DNA from: Betaproteobacteria bacterium
GTDB taxonomy: Bacteria > Pseudomonadota > Gammaproteobacteria > Burkholderiales > Ga0077523
Assembly (NCBI GenBank): GCA_016125475.1
Contig: WGLR01000002.1
Span: 1-64,000, forward strand
DNA: 64,000 bases
Direction of reading: 5' to 3'
Part shown: positions 45,201 to 51,617 of the stretch, piece by piece
How the letters are laid out: the number at the start of each line of letters is the position of its first letter
Numbering within the stretch: position 1 is the stretch's first letter
Program-made: the position numbers and the translations under genes
Notes under the pieces: model-generated
Seen by the model: only the letters and a program-made list of their open reading frames with translations
Databases searched by the model: none
What the model was told of the DNA's origin: nothing

Positions 45201-45788
45201 CACCGCGCTCGCGCCGAGCGTTCCGCCCGAGAGCATCGTGACCGAGTCGTCCGTCGCGCCACTCGCGATCACGGTCTCGACATCGGAGACCGCGAGCGAG
45301 CCACCGCTCAGGTGCGTGACGATGTCGGTTCCGCTGCTGCCGAGCACCGTCTCGATGTTGCTCTCGCGGATCGTTCCCCCTCCGAGCAGGGAGAGCACGT
45401 CGGTCCCGTCCGCACCGACGACGGAGTTCACGGCGCTCATCGCGACCGTGCCGCTGTCGGCCAGCGTGATGACTTCGTTGCCCGTCGAACCGAGGACCGT
45501 CTCGGTCGCCGAGAGCAGCATCGATGCGGAACCGAGTACCTGGATCGTGTCGCTCGTGGCCGCGGTGCCGACCAGCGTCTCGATGCCGCTCACCGTGACG
45601 GTCTGAGGGTCCCCGACGAGATAGATCGCGTCCTGAGTCCCCTTGCTGCCGATGACGGTCTCGATCGCGGAAACGGAGGCGTCGCCACCCGGAGAGAGAA
45701 GCGTGACGACGTCGGTCGTCCCGGACGTTCCTTCGACGCTGTTGTTGTCGAGCGTGGTCACGCCACTGCTTACGGTGAACGTAGTCAT
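33252..45788 (-). CDS. 4178-residue repetitive RTX-type secreted protein (giant adhesin or S-layer-like)
   Basis: No N-terminal signal peptide. A short lead (MTTFTVSSGVTTLDNNSVEG) is followed by about 4,000 residues of 25- to 28-residue repeats rich in Gly, Thr, Ser, Val, Ala and Asp. A typical unit reads ETVLGSSGTDTVTML then a glycine turn then LAVSGV. I found no cysteine. The last 140 residues change to RTX form: GGAGADTYTGS, AADTFVFAA, DTITNFVSGTDHLNF and an EF-like DTNGDGTTD, the layout of C-terminal type I secretion signals. The start has GGAG seven bases upstream. Each unit probably forms one or two coils of a calcium-dependent beta-solenoid, giving a long stiff fibre or lattice. The nearby PrtD-type exporter and HlyD protein are its likely secretion route. 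Adhesin, S-layer and motility-fibre roles are all possible. Confidence 0.85.
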   Translation of the reverse strand: MTTFTVSSGVTTLDNNSVEGTSGTTDVVTLLSPGGDASVSAIETVIGSKGTQDAIYLVGDPQTVTVSGIETLVGTAATSDTIQVLGSASMLLSATETVLGSTGNEVITLADSGTVAMSAVNSVVGADGTDVLSLLGGGTIRESNIETVLGSSGTDIVTHLSGGSLAVSDVETVIASGATDDSVTMLSGGTLGASAVETVVGTTGSGDVVNLVGTSATAVSAVESVLGSKGNDTVTMLDSGALALSSVESVVGTSSTDTLTFLGKTAAKITDIETVIGSTGTDSVTMLSSGALATSSVETVVGAGDNDTLTLLGDGSVTVSTIETVLGSSGTDTVGMMADGGDLAVSGVESVLGGRGTDTVTMLSGGTLGASAVETVVGTTDTSDVLNMLGSGSTAVSAIETVVGSKGADGVTMLESGSLAVSSVETAVGGDGTDVITKLDAGSLRTSQIETVLGSSGADAVTLNGGGAIAVSGVETVLGTAATDDTANMLSGGTIAASAMETIVGTTGTSDVLQSLGSGTTAISAIESVIGSKGNETVTMIDSGSLGASAVDTIVGGDGTDTITLLGASASKITQIETVIGSSGSDTITVLGGGTLAASSVDTVIGSTEEDTLNLLGAGTSRVSSVETVLGSSGTDTVGMLGSGSMAASGVETVLGSRGSDTVTMLSAGTLAASAVESVVGTDSTTTDDVLQVLGAGSTSVTGIESVLGTSASESVTMLAGGNLAASAIDVVVGSADGDTLTMLGAGSVKASGIETVLGSSGTDTVTLVGGGEVALSQVESVLGGTGSETVTMLSSGAIAASAVDSVIGTDSTTTSDVLTMLGAGSTAVSAIESVIGTKAAESVTMLTSGDLGTSAVDTVVGGDGTDVLSLLGAGATRVSQVETVLGSSGSDTVTLAGGGDVAVSGVETLLGSSSTDDNVTMLGAGTLAASALETVVGTDSTTTSDVLRMLGAGGTAISAIESVIGGKATETVTMIDSGSLGASAVDTIVGSDGTDTVTLLGTGSTNITQVESVIGSSGTDTVTMIGGGSLAASSIETLVGGTDEDTLTLLGGGTTRVSTIETVLGSSGTDTVGMLGGGSLAASDVETVIGGKGTDTVEMLSAGTLATSGVESVVGTDSTTTDDVVRIVGGGGVSVTGVESVLGSSASDSVTMLAGGDLATSLVDTVVGTDDTDVITLLSGTPTRVSNIETVLGTSGSDTITLAGGGEIAVSVVDTVVGGSGTDSVTMLGAGTMATSNVESVVGTDSTTTDDVLRMLGSGGVSVSAVESVLGSKGADAVTMMESGSLATSIVETIVGGDGTDSVTLLSGGSALVSNVETVIGSSGTDNVTFDGGGNIAVSRIETISGTAATDDTVSMLGAGTMATSAVETVIGSSSTTSGDVLQMVGGGDVVVSSVETVLGGKGTDTVEMIDAGSLAISGVESVVGTDSTSTSDVLTMLGSGSTSVTGIETVIGSKGSESVTMLAGGDLAISSIETVTGTDDTEVVSLLGAGATKVSLVETVLGSSGSDTVTLVGGGELAVSGVESVMGGSATDTVTMLSSGTMGASQVETVIGTDSTTASDVLRMLGSGDVSISAVESVLGSKGSDSVTMLESGNLATSTVETVIGGSDTDVVTMLGGSAMRVSQVETVLGSSGKDTAILAGGGELAVSGVESVLGTTATDDTVTMLSAGTVAASALETVIGTDSTTTGDVVQMLGSGDIAVSAVETAIGSRGTDSVTLLESGSLAASAVETVAGGDGTDVLSLLGGGTTSVTQIETVLGSTKTDAIVMLASGDITVSSLETVVGGSDEDTVTMLGAGSVGLSGVETLLGSSGTDTVNLIGGGEVAVSGAETVIGSSATDSVTMLSEGTIATSSVETVVGTESTTTDDVLRLLGGGMASITAIETVLGSKGADAVTMMSGGTLATSSVETVVGSGDADVVSMLGAGTTRVSNVETVVGSTGKDTVQLAGGGELAISQVDTIVGGSDTDTITMLDAGTLVASAVESVIGSASTTTDDVLRLVGAGTTSVSAVESVIGSTANETVAMLAGGSLAASAINTVLGSDSTDTVTALGAGTMATSEVETVLGSSGSDTVVMLSAGDITVSRVESVMGTADTDSVTMMGAGSIAVSNVETLVGSAGTDVATLKGAGSLELSDVETVIGSTGTDTVTMLGAGTLGTSAVETVVGSESTTTDDVLRILGAGNTAVTSVETVLGSKADETVTMLAGGTLNTSAIDTVVGSSDTDVVQFLGSDNAAISGVETVLGSSGTDRVTVLGGGEVAVSDVETLTGSNATDTVTMLSSGTLAGSSIETVVGTGSTTSDDTLRLLGAGTTAVSAVESVLGSRSDETVTMLDAGNLAASAVDTIVGSDGTDTLTLLGSGSAAVSAIETVVGSSGSNAVSLLGGGDLAVSSVNTVVGSSATDDSVTMLGGGTMAASAIETVTGTTGTSDVMRMMGAGDTSVSAIETVVGSSGTDSVTMLDAGNLATSAVETVIGTGSTTTDDVLRVLGGTTTAVSGIESVLGTSAKDTVVALAGGTLNVSSVDTLVGSADTDVATMLGAGSMDVSLVETVVGSSGTDVVTFEGGGDLQVSDVETVLGGSSTDSVTMLAAGTVAASAIDTVVGSSSTTTDDVLRLLGAGTTSITGVESVLGSKAADAVEMLASGNLATSAVDTIVGNSGTDVVTMLGADTTSVSQVETVLGSSGRDVATLLGGGTLTVSAVETVMGGSDTDSVVMLAAGDVAISNVESVTGTASTTTDDVVRMMGAGDIAVSAVESVVGSRGTDSVTMLDAGNLAASAVETVIGTASTTTDDVLQVLGSGTTAVSAIESVVGSSAKESVTMLDAGTIAVSLIDTVEGSSGTDVVTMLGADAVYTSNVETIVGTTGSGDLLRVLGGAASVSAVESVIGTGATDSVEMIDAGTLAASAIDTVIGTASTTTDDVLQLLGKGDVSVSAIESVVGTSGADSVTMLDAALGTSAIDTVTGTTGTSDVLTMLGAGTTKVSAIESVLGSSGTDTVTMLDSGDLTVSEVETVLGASGTDTVTMLAAGTLAVSSIETVTGSGSTTADDTLRILGNATVDISAIESVIGSRSTEVVTMLDTGALAISAVDTLIGNSGTSDVVTMLGADTMAVSRIETLLGSSGKDVAQLLGSDAFAVSAVDTVIGSSSTDTITMLAAGTMTTSAVETVVGTASTTTDDVLKLLGSGATEVSAIESVIGTSATESVTMLDAGTLAASAVDTVIGTASTTTDDVLQLLGKGTTSISAVESVVGSTAVDAVTMMAAGSLAVTDVNSVIGSSGTDVVSMLGAGTIEVSNVETLLSSGGTDIAKLLGADSLSVSGVSTVIGSGATDTVTMLAAGTLAASGVETVVGTASTTTDDVLRVLGAGTTAITAIESVIGSSKDETITMLASEGVSVSAIDTVLGNAGSTDVVTMLGAGKTTVSGVETVLGSGGADVITMLGAGGMAVSAVETVVGTTSTDTITMLAAGTLVASAIETVVGTASTTTDDVVRVLGAGATAITAVESVIGSSADETVTMLAGGALAMSAVNTLVGTSGTSDVVTMIGAGSSAVSAVETLLGSASKEVVTMLGGGSMTVSVVDTVLGTTATDALVMLSPGTMAVSSIETVTGSASNSVDDVIRMMGAGSLTVSSVESVVGSKGTDTVTMLDAGDLVASAVETVIGTASTTTDDVLHLIGTGATKVSAVETVLGSTSKDAVTMLAGGAMAVSLVDTIVGSGSADAITLLSSGKISVSGIESVLGSGGTDIVTMVATGASSLAVSDVDTVIGTADTDTLSMLAAGSLAVSVVESVIGTASTTTDDVVRIIGGGPVEVSAVESVLGSSSNEVLTMLNGGDLAVSAIDTVVGTTGTTDALTMLGAGTMAVSGIESVLGSGGNDIARMLASGTLAVSDVDTILGTSGTDVVSMFGAGTLATSAVETVIGSASTTADDVLRIMGGGSVDVSAIESVVGSTATDTVTMLAGGDLAVSAVDTVIGTTGTSDVLSMLGSGTTSVSAMETVVGSGGTDVVKMLNAGSLAVSGVESVVGTAGTEVVTMLSAGSLSVSNIETVVGSSGADVFVFGGSQGVHVTGGAGADTYTGSSAADTFVFAAASDSSTSASDTITNFVSGTDHLNFNAITGGNGTLQTDSATYDAYSGGQGQAIMRTAGLLEVDTNGDGTTDMQIHLTNVAVNGVQAGDIAW
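33660..45700 (-). repeat. 12-kb coding tandem-repeat array, 75-bp units grouped in higher-order blocks
   Basis: The basic unit is 25 codons (75 bp). A 28-codon variant carrying GTDSTTTDDVL or GTASTTTDDVL recurs mostly every five to seven units, making blocks of about 128 or 178 residues. From the length I estimate about 155 units; this is not an exact count. Units are similar in protein but vary at synonymous positions, so the array is not a fresh amplification. Confidence 0.88.
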
Positions 45789-45950
45789 GCAAAAGCTCCA
45801 GCTATCGTGCGCGCCATGCTCGGGCGACGCGAGTTATTCGTATTTGAGAGGAGCAGCGGCACCCGGTATGACATCCGGGCCATCGCGAAGACACCGCGCG
45901 CATGACACGGGGATTCTCCGACCGACGATCGCCTCAACTTCGCCAGCGTG

Positions 45951-45978
45951 GTATCGGTCGCGCCCGGACAAAACTTGA
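45951..45978 (-). promoter_or_regulatory. Possible sigma-28-type promoter for the giant gene
   Basis: On the minus strand, TCAAGTTT (45971-45978) matches the extended FliA -35 TAAAGTTT at seven of eight bases. It is followed after 12 bases by ACCGATAC (45951-45958), matching GCCGATAA at six of eight. The normal gap between these boxes is 11, so spacing is one base long. The leader to the ATG would be about 155 bases. It is weaker than the two other sites in this locus and is reported because of them. Confidence 0.35.
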
Positions 45979-46089
45979 GATGACAAATGCACGGCGTTGT
46001 CAATACCCACATGTAATAACCGGATATCGTTCGCCGAAGCGCGATCCGGCGCGCCCGCGGGAACACCGCGGGCACGGGATCGACCCCGA

Positions 46090-46118
46090 TTGTTGGCCCG
46101 GAAAAGTTGGGATAGAAT
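46090..46118 (+). promoter_or_regulatory. Promoter of tRNA-Ala
   Basis: TTGTTG (46090-46095) and TAGAAT (46113-46118) are separated by 17 bp and followed by a GC-rich discriminator (CGCCCC), as expected for a stringently controlled stable-RNA promoter. The transcript would start near 46125, about 24 bases before the mature tRNA. Confidence 0.65.
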
Positions 46119-46148
46119 TTCGCCCCTCGCGTCCGCAAGGGCGCGCGT

Positions 46149-46224
<76 letters not shown>

Positions 46225-46234
46225 CTCCATTCCC

Positions 46235-46261
46235 AAGCCCCCGTCCCTGCGGGGGTTTTTT
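46235..46261 (+). terminator. Rho-independent terminator after tRNA-Ala
   Basis: CCCCCG (46238-46243) pairs with CGGGGG (46250-46255), extended by AA/TT pairing at the base, and is followed by six T residues. It begins 11 bases after the tRNA 3' end. Confidence 0.9.
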
Positions 46262-46456
46262 GTGCCCCGGAACCGCGGCAAGCCGGCCTGCCGCAAACGC
46301 CCCGCGTTCCGCCGTCGGTCGCACCGGACCTCACGCCCTTCAAGGCCTCGCATCTGCCTCGCCGGACGCGACCGAACACGCCGGCAGTGCCGACATACAA
46401 TCGGCCCGCACCCGGAATCGTCCGCGTCACGGACGTGCCGGTCTCACGGAGAATCC

Positions 46457-47605
<1,149 letters not shown>

Positions 47606-47683
47606 TCGGGCACGCGGGTCCTGCGGGCTGATAGCATCGCCCTCTCCACGAATCCACTCACTCAATCACGCGAGGAAGCTCCC

Positions 47684-48913
47684 TTGACCACGGATACGTT
47701 CGACTGCACCGGCCTGCTCCGGTCCGATCTTCCCCCTGCCAGCGCGAAGTGGGAGGGATTCCCCAGATACAACTTCATCGGCGGGCACAACGACGCGGCC
47801 AGCGTTCCCGTCGACGATCTCGTCGCGGCTGCCGTGTCGGTCCTGCGCCGGGAAGGACGCACGCTCGCGACATACGGTCTGGACAGCGGTCCGCAGGGCC
47901 ATCGCGGCCTGCGCGAATTCCTCGTGAAGAAGCTCGCGCGCGACGCGGGCATCCGCTGCAGCGCCGACGAGATCCTGATCACTTCGGGGTCCCTGCAGGG
48001 TCTCGATCTCGTGAACGAGATTCTCGTGGGTCCGGGCGACACCGTCATCGTCGAACAGAGCACGTACGGGGGCGCCATCTCGCGGCTGAACCGCATCGGC
48101 GCGAAGATCGTCGGCATTCCGGTCGACGGCGACGGCCTCGACACCCGGGCACTCGCGCGCGCGCTCGACGACCTGCGCAGCCAGGGCGTGACACCCAAGT
48201 ACATCTACACGATCCCGACCGTCCAGAACCCGACGGCCACCGTGATGACGCCTGCACGCAGGACCGAACTCATCGAACTCTCGCGCGCCCACGGCGTGCC
48301 GATCTTCGAGGACGAGTGCTATTCGGACCTCGTGTGGGACGGGAAGCGCCCTCCCGCGCTGCGCGCGATGGATCCGGGCGCGTGCGCGATCCACATCGGA
48401 TCCTTCTCGAAGTCGATCGCGCCGGCCCTGCGTGTCGGGTTCCTCGTCGCGAGCTGGCCGCTCATGGGCCACATCCTGAGCATCAAGAGCGACGCAGGGT
48501 CCGGCGCACTCGAACAGATGATCCTCGCCGAGTACTGCGAGGCGCATTTCGACGCGCACGTTCGCGCGCTGCGAGAGACGCTGCGCGGCAAGCTCGACGC
48601 ACTCGTGGCAGCCCTGAAGACGCAGTTCGGCGAGACGGCGCAATTCGACTACCCGGCGGGCGGGATCTTTCTCTGGGTCACGCTCCCGGATCAGGTCGAC
48701 ACGAGCCGCCTGCAGCAGCTCGCGGCCCGGGCCGGCATCTCGATCAACCCCGGTGCCGAATGGATGACCGATGCCGTTGCCGGAAAGCGCCGGCTGCGGC
48801 TGTGCTTCGCGCACCCGACGGAAGACGTGATCCGTGAGGGGGTCACGCAACTCGCCGAAGTGTGCCGTCGCGAGTTCGGCGTACCTGCCGGCCCGGACGC
48901 CACGCATCGCTGA
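47684..48913 (+). CDS. PLP-dependent aminotransferase, fold type I (2-aminoadipate/MocR-like)
   Basis: 409 residues beginning at a TTG with GAGGA seven bases upstream. The aminotransferase core shows ILITSGSLQGLDLVN, the NPT substrate motif in VQNPTATVM, the Asp that pairs with the cofactor ring in EDECYSDL, the Schiff-base lysine in SFSKSIAPALRVGF and an Arg near the C-terminus in RRLRLCFAHP. It lacks the GntR-type DNA-binding domain of MocR regulators, so it is a free enzyme of the 2-aminoadipate/aromatic aminotransferase type. The substrate is uncertain. It follows the HtrA gene by 78 bp. Confidence 0.85.
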   Translation: MTTDTFDCTGLLRSDLPPASAKWEGFPRYNFIGGHNDAASVPVDDLVAAAVSVLRREGRTLATYGLDSGPQGHRGLREFLVKKLARDAGIRCSADEILITSGSLQGLDLVNEILVGPGDTVIVEQSTYGGAISRLNRIGAKIVGIPVDGDGLDTRALARALDDLRSQGVTPKYIYTIPTVQNPTATVMTPARRTELIELSRAHGVPIFEDECYSDLVWDGKRPPALRAMDPGACAIHIGSFSKSIAPALRVGFLVASWPLMGHILSIKSDAGSGALEQMILAEYCEAHFDAHVRALRETLRGKLDALVAALKTQFGETAQFDYPAGGIFLWVTLPDQVDTSRLQQLAARAGISINPGAEWMTDAVAGKRRLRLCFAHPTEDVIREGVTQLAEVCRREFGVPAGPDATHR

Positions 48914-49032
48914 ACCCGACGTCACGAGGGGCTTCCGGGTCGGCACCGGTTTACACAGCTTTACATTCCGAGGGTCATCCCACCGCGTGTGCGCCCCGTT
49001 GGAATGGCCGTGATGAACTTCGGGAGACCCTC

Positions 49033-49173
49033 GTGAAAAGGATACTGGTCGTCGTCGCCGTGCTCGTCGCCACCCTGGGTGGTTGCGTGGTGGTGCCGTG
49101 GGGCGATCACGATCGCGGCTACCACCGCGAACATCGTCATCACGACTACGGCGATCGATACTACCGTCGCTGA
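49033..49173 (+). CDS. Small His/Tyr/Arg-rich lipoprotein
   Basis: 46 residues from a GTG start with GGGAG at 49022-49026. A short signal peptide (KRILVVVAVLVATLGG) ends in a lipobox LGGC. The mature peptide of about 29 residues is almost entirely charged or aromatic (GDHDRGYHREHRHHDYGDRYYR). It resembles other tiny exported His-rich lipoproteins of unknown role. Metal binding is possible by composition only. No homologue recognised. Confidence 0.6.
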   Translation: MKRILVVVAVLVATLGGCVVVPWGDHDRGYHREHRHHDYGDRYYRR

Positions 49174-49213
49174 ACGTCCGGCTCCGTGACGCCGCCCGCG
49201 TTCGCGGCCGGGA

Positions 49214-49522
49214 TCACTCGAGGCCAGCCCGACGGAGGCGCGCCCGGAGGGCCTGCACTTCCTCGATGAGGTCCGTCACGAGGGCGGCCAGTTCGGGCAC
49301 GGCGTCGAAGTCACGCTCGAGCGCCCGAATGCTGCGTGCCCGCCAGAGATCCCGGCTGCTGAACCGCCACTCGGACGGCACGGCACCACCGCCGGCCAAC
49401 ACGCCTTCCTCGACGCGGTAAACGACCCACTCGAAGGAAACCTCGCACGCCTGCGCGAGCTGCTCCAGTGAGAGACAGGCCTCTTCCAGCAGGGCACCCG
49501 TGAGAATGTCTTCGTCTCGCAT
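49214..49522 (-). CDS. cbpM: Chaperone modulator CbpM
   Basis: 102 residues. An N-terminal MerR-like helical domain (LEEACLSLEQLAQACEVSFEWVVYRVEEGVL) and a C-terminal coiled helix (ELAALVTDLIEEVQALRARLRR) match CbpM. CbpM binds the J-domain of CbpA and blocks both its co-chaperone and DNA-binding activities. It starts 3 bp after the cbpA stop, as in the classic cbpAM operon. Confidence 0.88.
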   Translation of the reverse strand: MRDEDILTGALLEEACLSLEQLAQACEVSFEWVVYRVEEGVLAGGGAVPSEWRFSSRDLWRARSIRALERDFDAVPELAALVTDLIEEVQALRARLRRAGLE

Positions 49523-49525
49523 GGT

Positions 49526-50485
49526 TCAGACCGTTCCGGTGGCGCGCGGGTCGAACGCGAGATCCCGCGACATGGTTTCGTAGAGTTCGCGCGCCCGCTC
49601 GCTGTCGGCCCGGGGAAGGACGACCTGGATGTGCAGGAGCAGGTCGCCCGGCGGGTCGCCCGGAATGCCCTTGCCCCGGACCCGGAGCTGGCGTCCGCTC
49701 TGCGCGCCCTCCGGTATGCGCACCTTCACCTGTCCGCCGCCCGGCACGCCGACCGCGATCACCGCCCCGAGCGCGGCCTCCCAGGGCGCGACGGGAAGCG
49801 TCCTGTGGACGTCCCGGCCGTCGACCCGGAAGTCGGGGTGTGCCTGAAACTGGACTTCGAGGTAGAGATCGCCGGCCGGTCCGCCCGCGAACCCCGGTGC
49901 GCCCTGACCCGCGAGACGGATCATCTGTCCCGCGCGTACCCCTTTCGGGATCTGGACGTTGAGCGTGCGCGACTCGAGCACGACGTGCCCCGTGTCGTCC
50001 ACGCGAGGCACGCGCAGGGTGATCTGGCGTGCGGCACCCGTGAACGCGTCGTCGATGTCGAGCACGACCTTGGCGTGATGATCCTCGCCCTGCATCTGGT
50101 GGCCACGGGACCGCGCACCGGCCTGACGGCCGCCCATGCGGCCGAACAGCTGCTCGAAGAAGTCGCTGAACTCGGCGGCATCGGCCTGGGAAAAACCGCC
50201 GCTGCGGGCGCCGGAGAACTCGAAGCCTGCATCCCAGTCCGGAGGCGGCTGGAAATCCTGGCCCGGCCGGAACCCCGAACCAAGCTGATCGTAGGCGACA
50301 CGCTTCTCGGGGTCGGACAGGACCGCATAGGCCTCGTTGACCTCCTTCATGCGGGCCTCGGCGTCCTTCTCCTTCGAGACATCGGGATGATATTTGCGCG
50401 CGAGCTTGCGGTAGGCCTTCTTGATGTCGTCCGCGCCGGCATCACGCGCCACGCCGAGCACTGCGTAATAGTCCTTGAAATCCAA
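49526..50485 (-). CDS. cbpA: DnaJ-like co-chaperone CbpA
   Basis: 319 residues. The J-domain ([20 protein letters not shown]...) contains HPD at 33-35 in [10 protein letters not shown] Gly/Phe-rich linker follows (about residues 70-130), with no zinc-finger CxxCxGxG repeats. Two C-terminal substrate-binding beta domains begin near [21 protein letters not shown]. This is the type II J-protein plan of CbpA, which stimulates DnaK ATPase and also binds curved DNA. Co-transcribed with cbpM and divergent from three small heat-shock genes. Confidence 0.9.
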   Translation of the reverse strand: MDFKDYYAVLGVARDAGADDIKKAYRKLARKYHPDVSKEKDAEARMKEVNEAYAVLSDPEKRVAYDQLGSGFRPGQDFQPPPDWDAGFEFSGARSGGFSQADAAEFSDFFEQLFGRMGGRQAGARSRGHQMQGEDHHAKVVLDIDDAFTGAARQITLRVPRVDDTGHVVLESRTLNVQIPKGVRAGQMIRLAGQGAPGFAGGPAGDLYLEVQFQAHPDFRVDGRDVHRTLPVAPWEAALGAVIAVGVPGGGQVKVRIPEGAQSGRQLRVRGKGIPGDPPGDLLLHIQVVLPRADSERARELYETMSRDLAFDPRATGTV

Positions 50486-50567
50486 CGTTCGCTCTCCTCT
50501 CGGGGCACCCCGTTCCGTCGTTCGACCGTCAGGGAAAGATGGTGGTGCGCCGGCGGAACATCAACCC

Positions 50568-50595
50568 ATTGAAATTCCCGTCGCCAGCCGAAATC
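50568..50595 (+). promoter_or_regulatory. Possible sigma-32 promoter for small heat-shock genes
   Basis: ATTGAAA (50568-50574) resembles the sigma-32 -35 CTTGAAA. After 13 bp comes CCGAAATC (50588-50595), a partial match to CCCCATNT. The position, about 100 bp before the first Hsp20 gene in the divergent heat-shock intergenic region, fits. The -10 is weak, so confidence is modest. Confidence 0.35.
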
Positions 50596-50700
50596 TTCGG
50601 TGACAGCAGCATGCACCGGCCCGCGACCACGCGCCAGACGAAAGCTGGCGCCGCGTGCCGGACGAATACGCCACCCGAACAACCCGTGGAGGAATTTGCC

Positions 50701-51135
50701 ATGTACTGGTCCTCGTTTCCAAGAGACGCGTTTGCGGAGTTCGATCGACTGCAGCGCGAGTTGTCGCGTGCCGTCGAACGCTCGCCGAGCATTCGCGGTT
50801 TCGGCCGAAGCAGCTTCCCTGCACTGAACGTCGGCGACACGCAGCAGGCGGTCGAGATCTACGCGTTCGCGCCGGGACTGGATCCCGCCAGCATCGACGT
50901 CCAGCTCGATCGGGGCATCCTCACGATCTCCGGTGATCGTCGGGCCGACACGACCCAGACCGACAAGTCGACCGTACACGTGAACGAACGGTTCTCCGGC
51001 GCGTTCCGGCGCGTCGTGAGCCTCCCCGACGATGCCGACCCCGATGCCGTCAGCGCCGAATACCGTGACGGCGTGCTGCACATCGCCGTCAAGCGTCGCG
51101 CGGAGACCCAGCCGCGTCGCATCAACGTCCAGTGA
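50701..51135 (+). CDS. Small heat-shock protein (Hsp20/IbpA family), first of three
   Basis: 144 residues. An N-terminal arm (MYWSSFPRDAFAEFDRLQRELS) leads to an alpha-crystallin domain from about residue 40 (AVEIYAFAPGLDPASIDVQL, GILTISGDRR, RFSGAFRRVVSLPDDAD) with the closing strand YRDGVLHIAVKR. It holds unfolded proteins for DnaK refolding. The ribosome-binding site GGAGGAA (50688-50694) is strong. The second Hsp20 gene follows after 16 bp, so they are co-translated from one mRNA. Confidence 0.9.
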   Translation: MYWSSFPRDAFAEFDRLQRELSRAVERSPSIRGFGRSSFPALNVGDTQQAVEIYAFAPGLDPASIDVQLDRGILTISGDRRADTTQTDKSTVHVNERFSGAFRRVVSLPDDADPDAVSAEYRDGVLHIAVKRRAETQPRRINVQ

Positions 51136-51151
51136 TCAGGAGGCATACCCC

Positions 51152-51532
51152 ATGAACGCCAGAACCGAAACGACCCGTGATGCGACCTCCCCCCGCAACG
51201 GCGCGACGATGCTTCCGCCGGTCGACGTGATCGAGGACGCCGCGGGCATCACGCTGTACGCGGACCTGCCGGGCGTTCCGCGCGACAAGCTGCATCTCGA
51301 GATCCAGGCCGACACGCTCACGATCGAGGGAGATGTCTCGTTGCCGGTCCCCGACAGCATGGTCTCGACCCACGCCGAGATCAGCGTCCCCCGCTACCGT
51401 CGCGTGTTCACGCTGAGCAAGGAACTCGACACCGGCAACGTCACGGCCGAGCTCGTCAACGGCGTGCTGACTTTGCGGATTCCGAAATCGGAACGCGCAC
51501 AGCCACGGCGGATCGAGATACGCGGAGCGTGA
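51152..51532 (+). CDS. Small heat-shock protein (Hsp20 family), second of three
   Basis: 126 residues with a short N-terminal arm and a full alpha-crystallin domain (VDVIEDAAGITLYADLPGVP, LTIEGDVSLPV, YRRVFTLSKELDTGNVTAEL, NGVLTLRIPKSE) ending in an IEI-type C-terminal motif in RRIEIRGA, which normally docks to a neighbouring subunit. Ribosome-binding site CAGGAGG. It differs enough from the first that the two probably co-assemble, as IbpA and IbpB do. Confidence 0.9.
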   Translation: MNARTETTRDATSPRNGATMLPPVDVIEDAAGITLYADLPGVPRDKLHLEIQADTLTIEGDVSLPVPDSMVSTHAEISVPRYRRVFTLSKELDTGNVTAELVNGVLTLRIPKSERAQPRRIEIRGA

Positions 51533-51617
51533 CGACAGGCCTCGCGTCGGCGCGCGCCGGTCGCGAGGCCCTCGGGAGCACCGTGTATCACCCATCATCC
51601 GCAGGAGGAACACCGAC

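Larger units (their letters stand above)
45789..46148. other. 360-bp region between giant gene and tRNA-Ala
   Basis: It holds the promoter region of the giant gene (minus strand) and of tRNA-Ala (plus strand); both are annotated separately. Open frames here have no recognisable product. A TTGACA box on the minus strand at 45998-46003 lacks a good -10 at the right distance. Confidence 0.5.

Noticed and set aside
33469-45606. Plus-strand frame of more than 4,000 codons opposite the giant gene
   Set aside because: It has no recognisable domain, no good start, and mirrors the minus-strand repeat. The minus strand has a ribosome-binding site, a sensible N-terminus and an RTX secretion C-terminus.
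33660-45700. CRISPR-like regular repeats
   Set aside because: Repeats are 75 bp, adjacent without unique spacers, and lie in frame in one protein.
45998-46003. TTGACA box upstream of the giant gene as a sigma-70 promoter
   Set aside because: At 16-18 bp spacing the -10 candidates match only about three of six bases. The sigma-28-like site nearer the gene is better placed.
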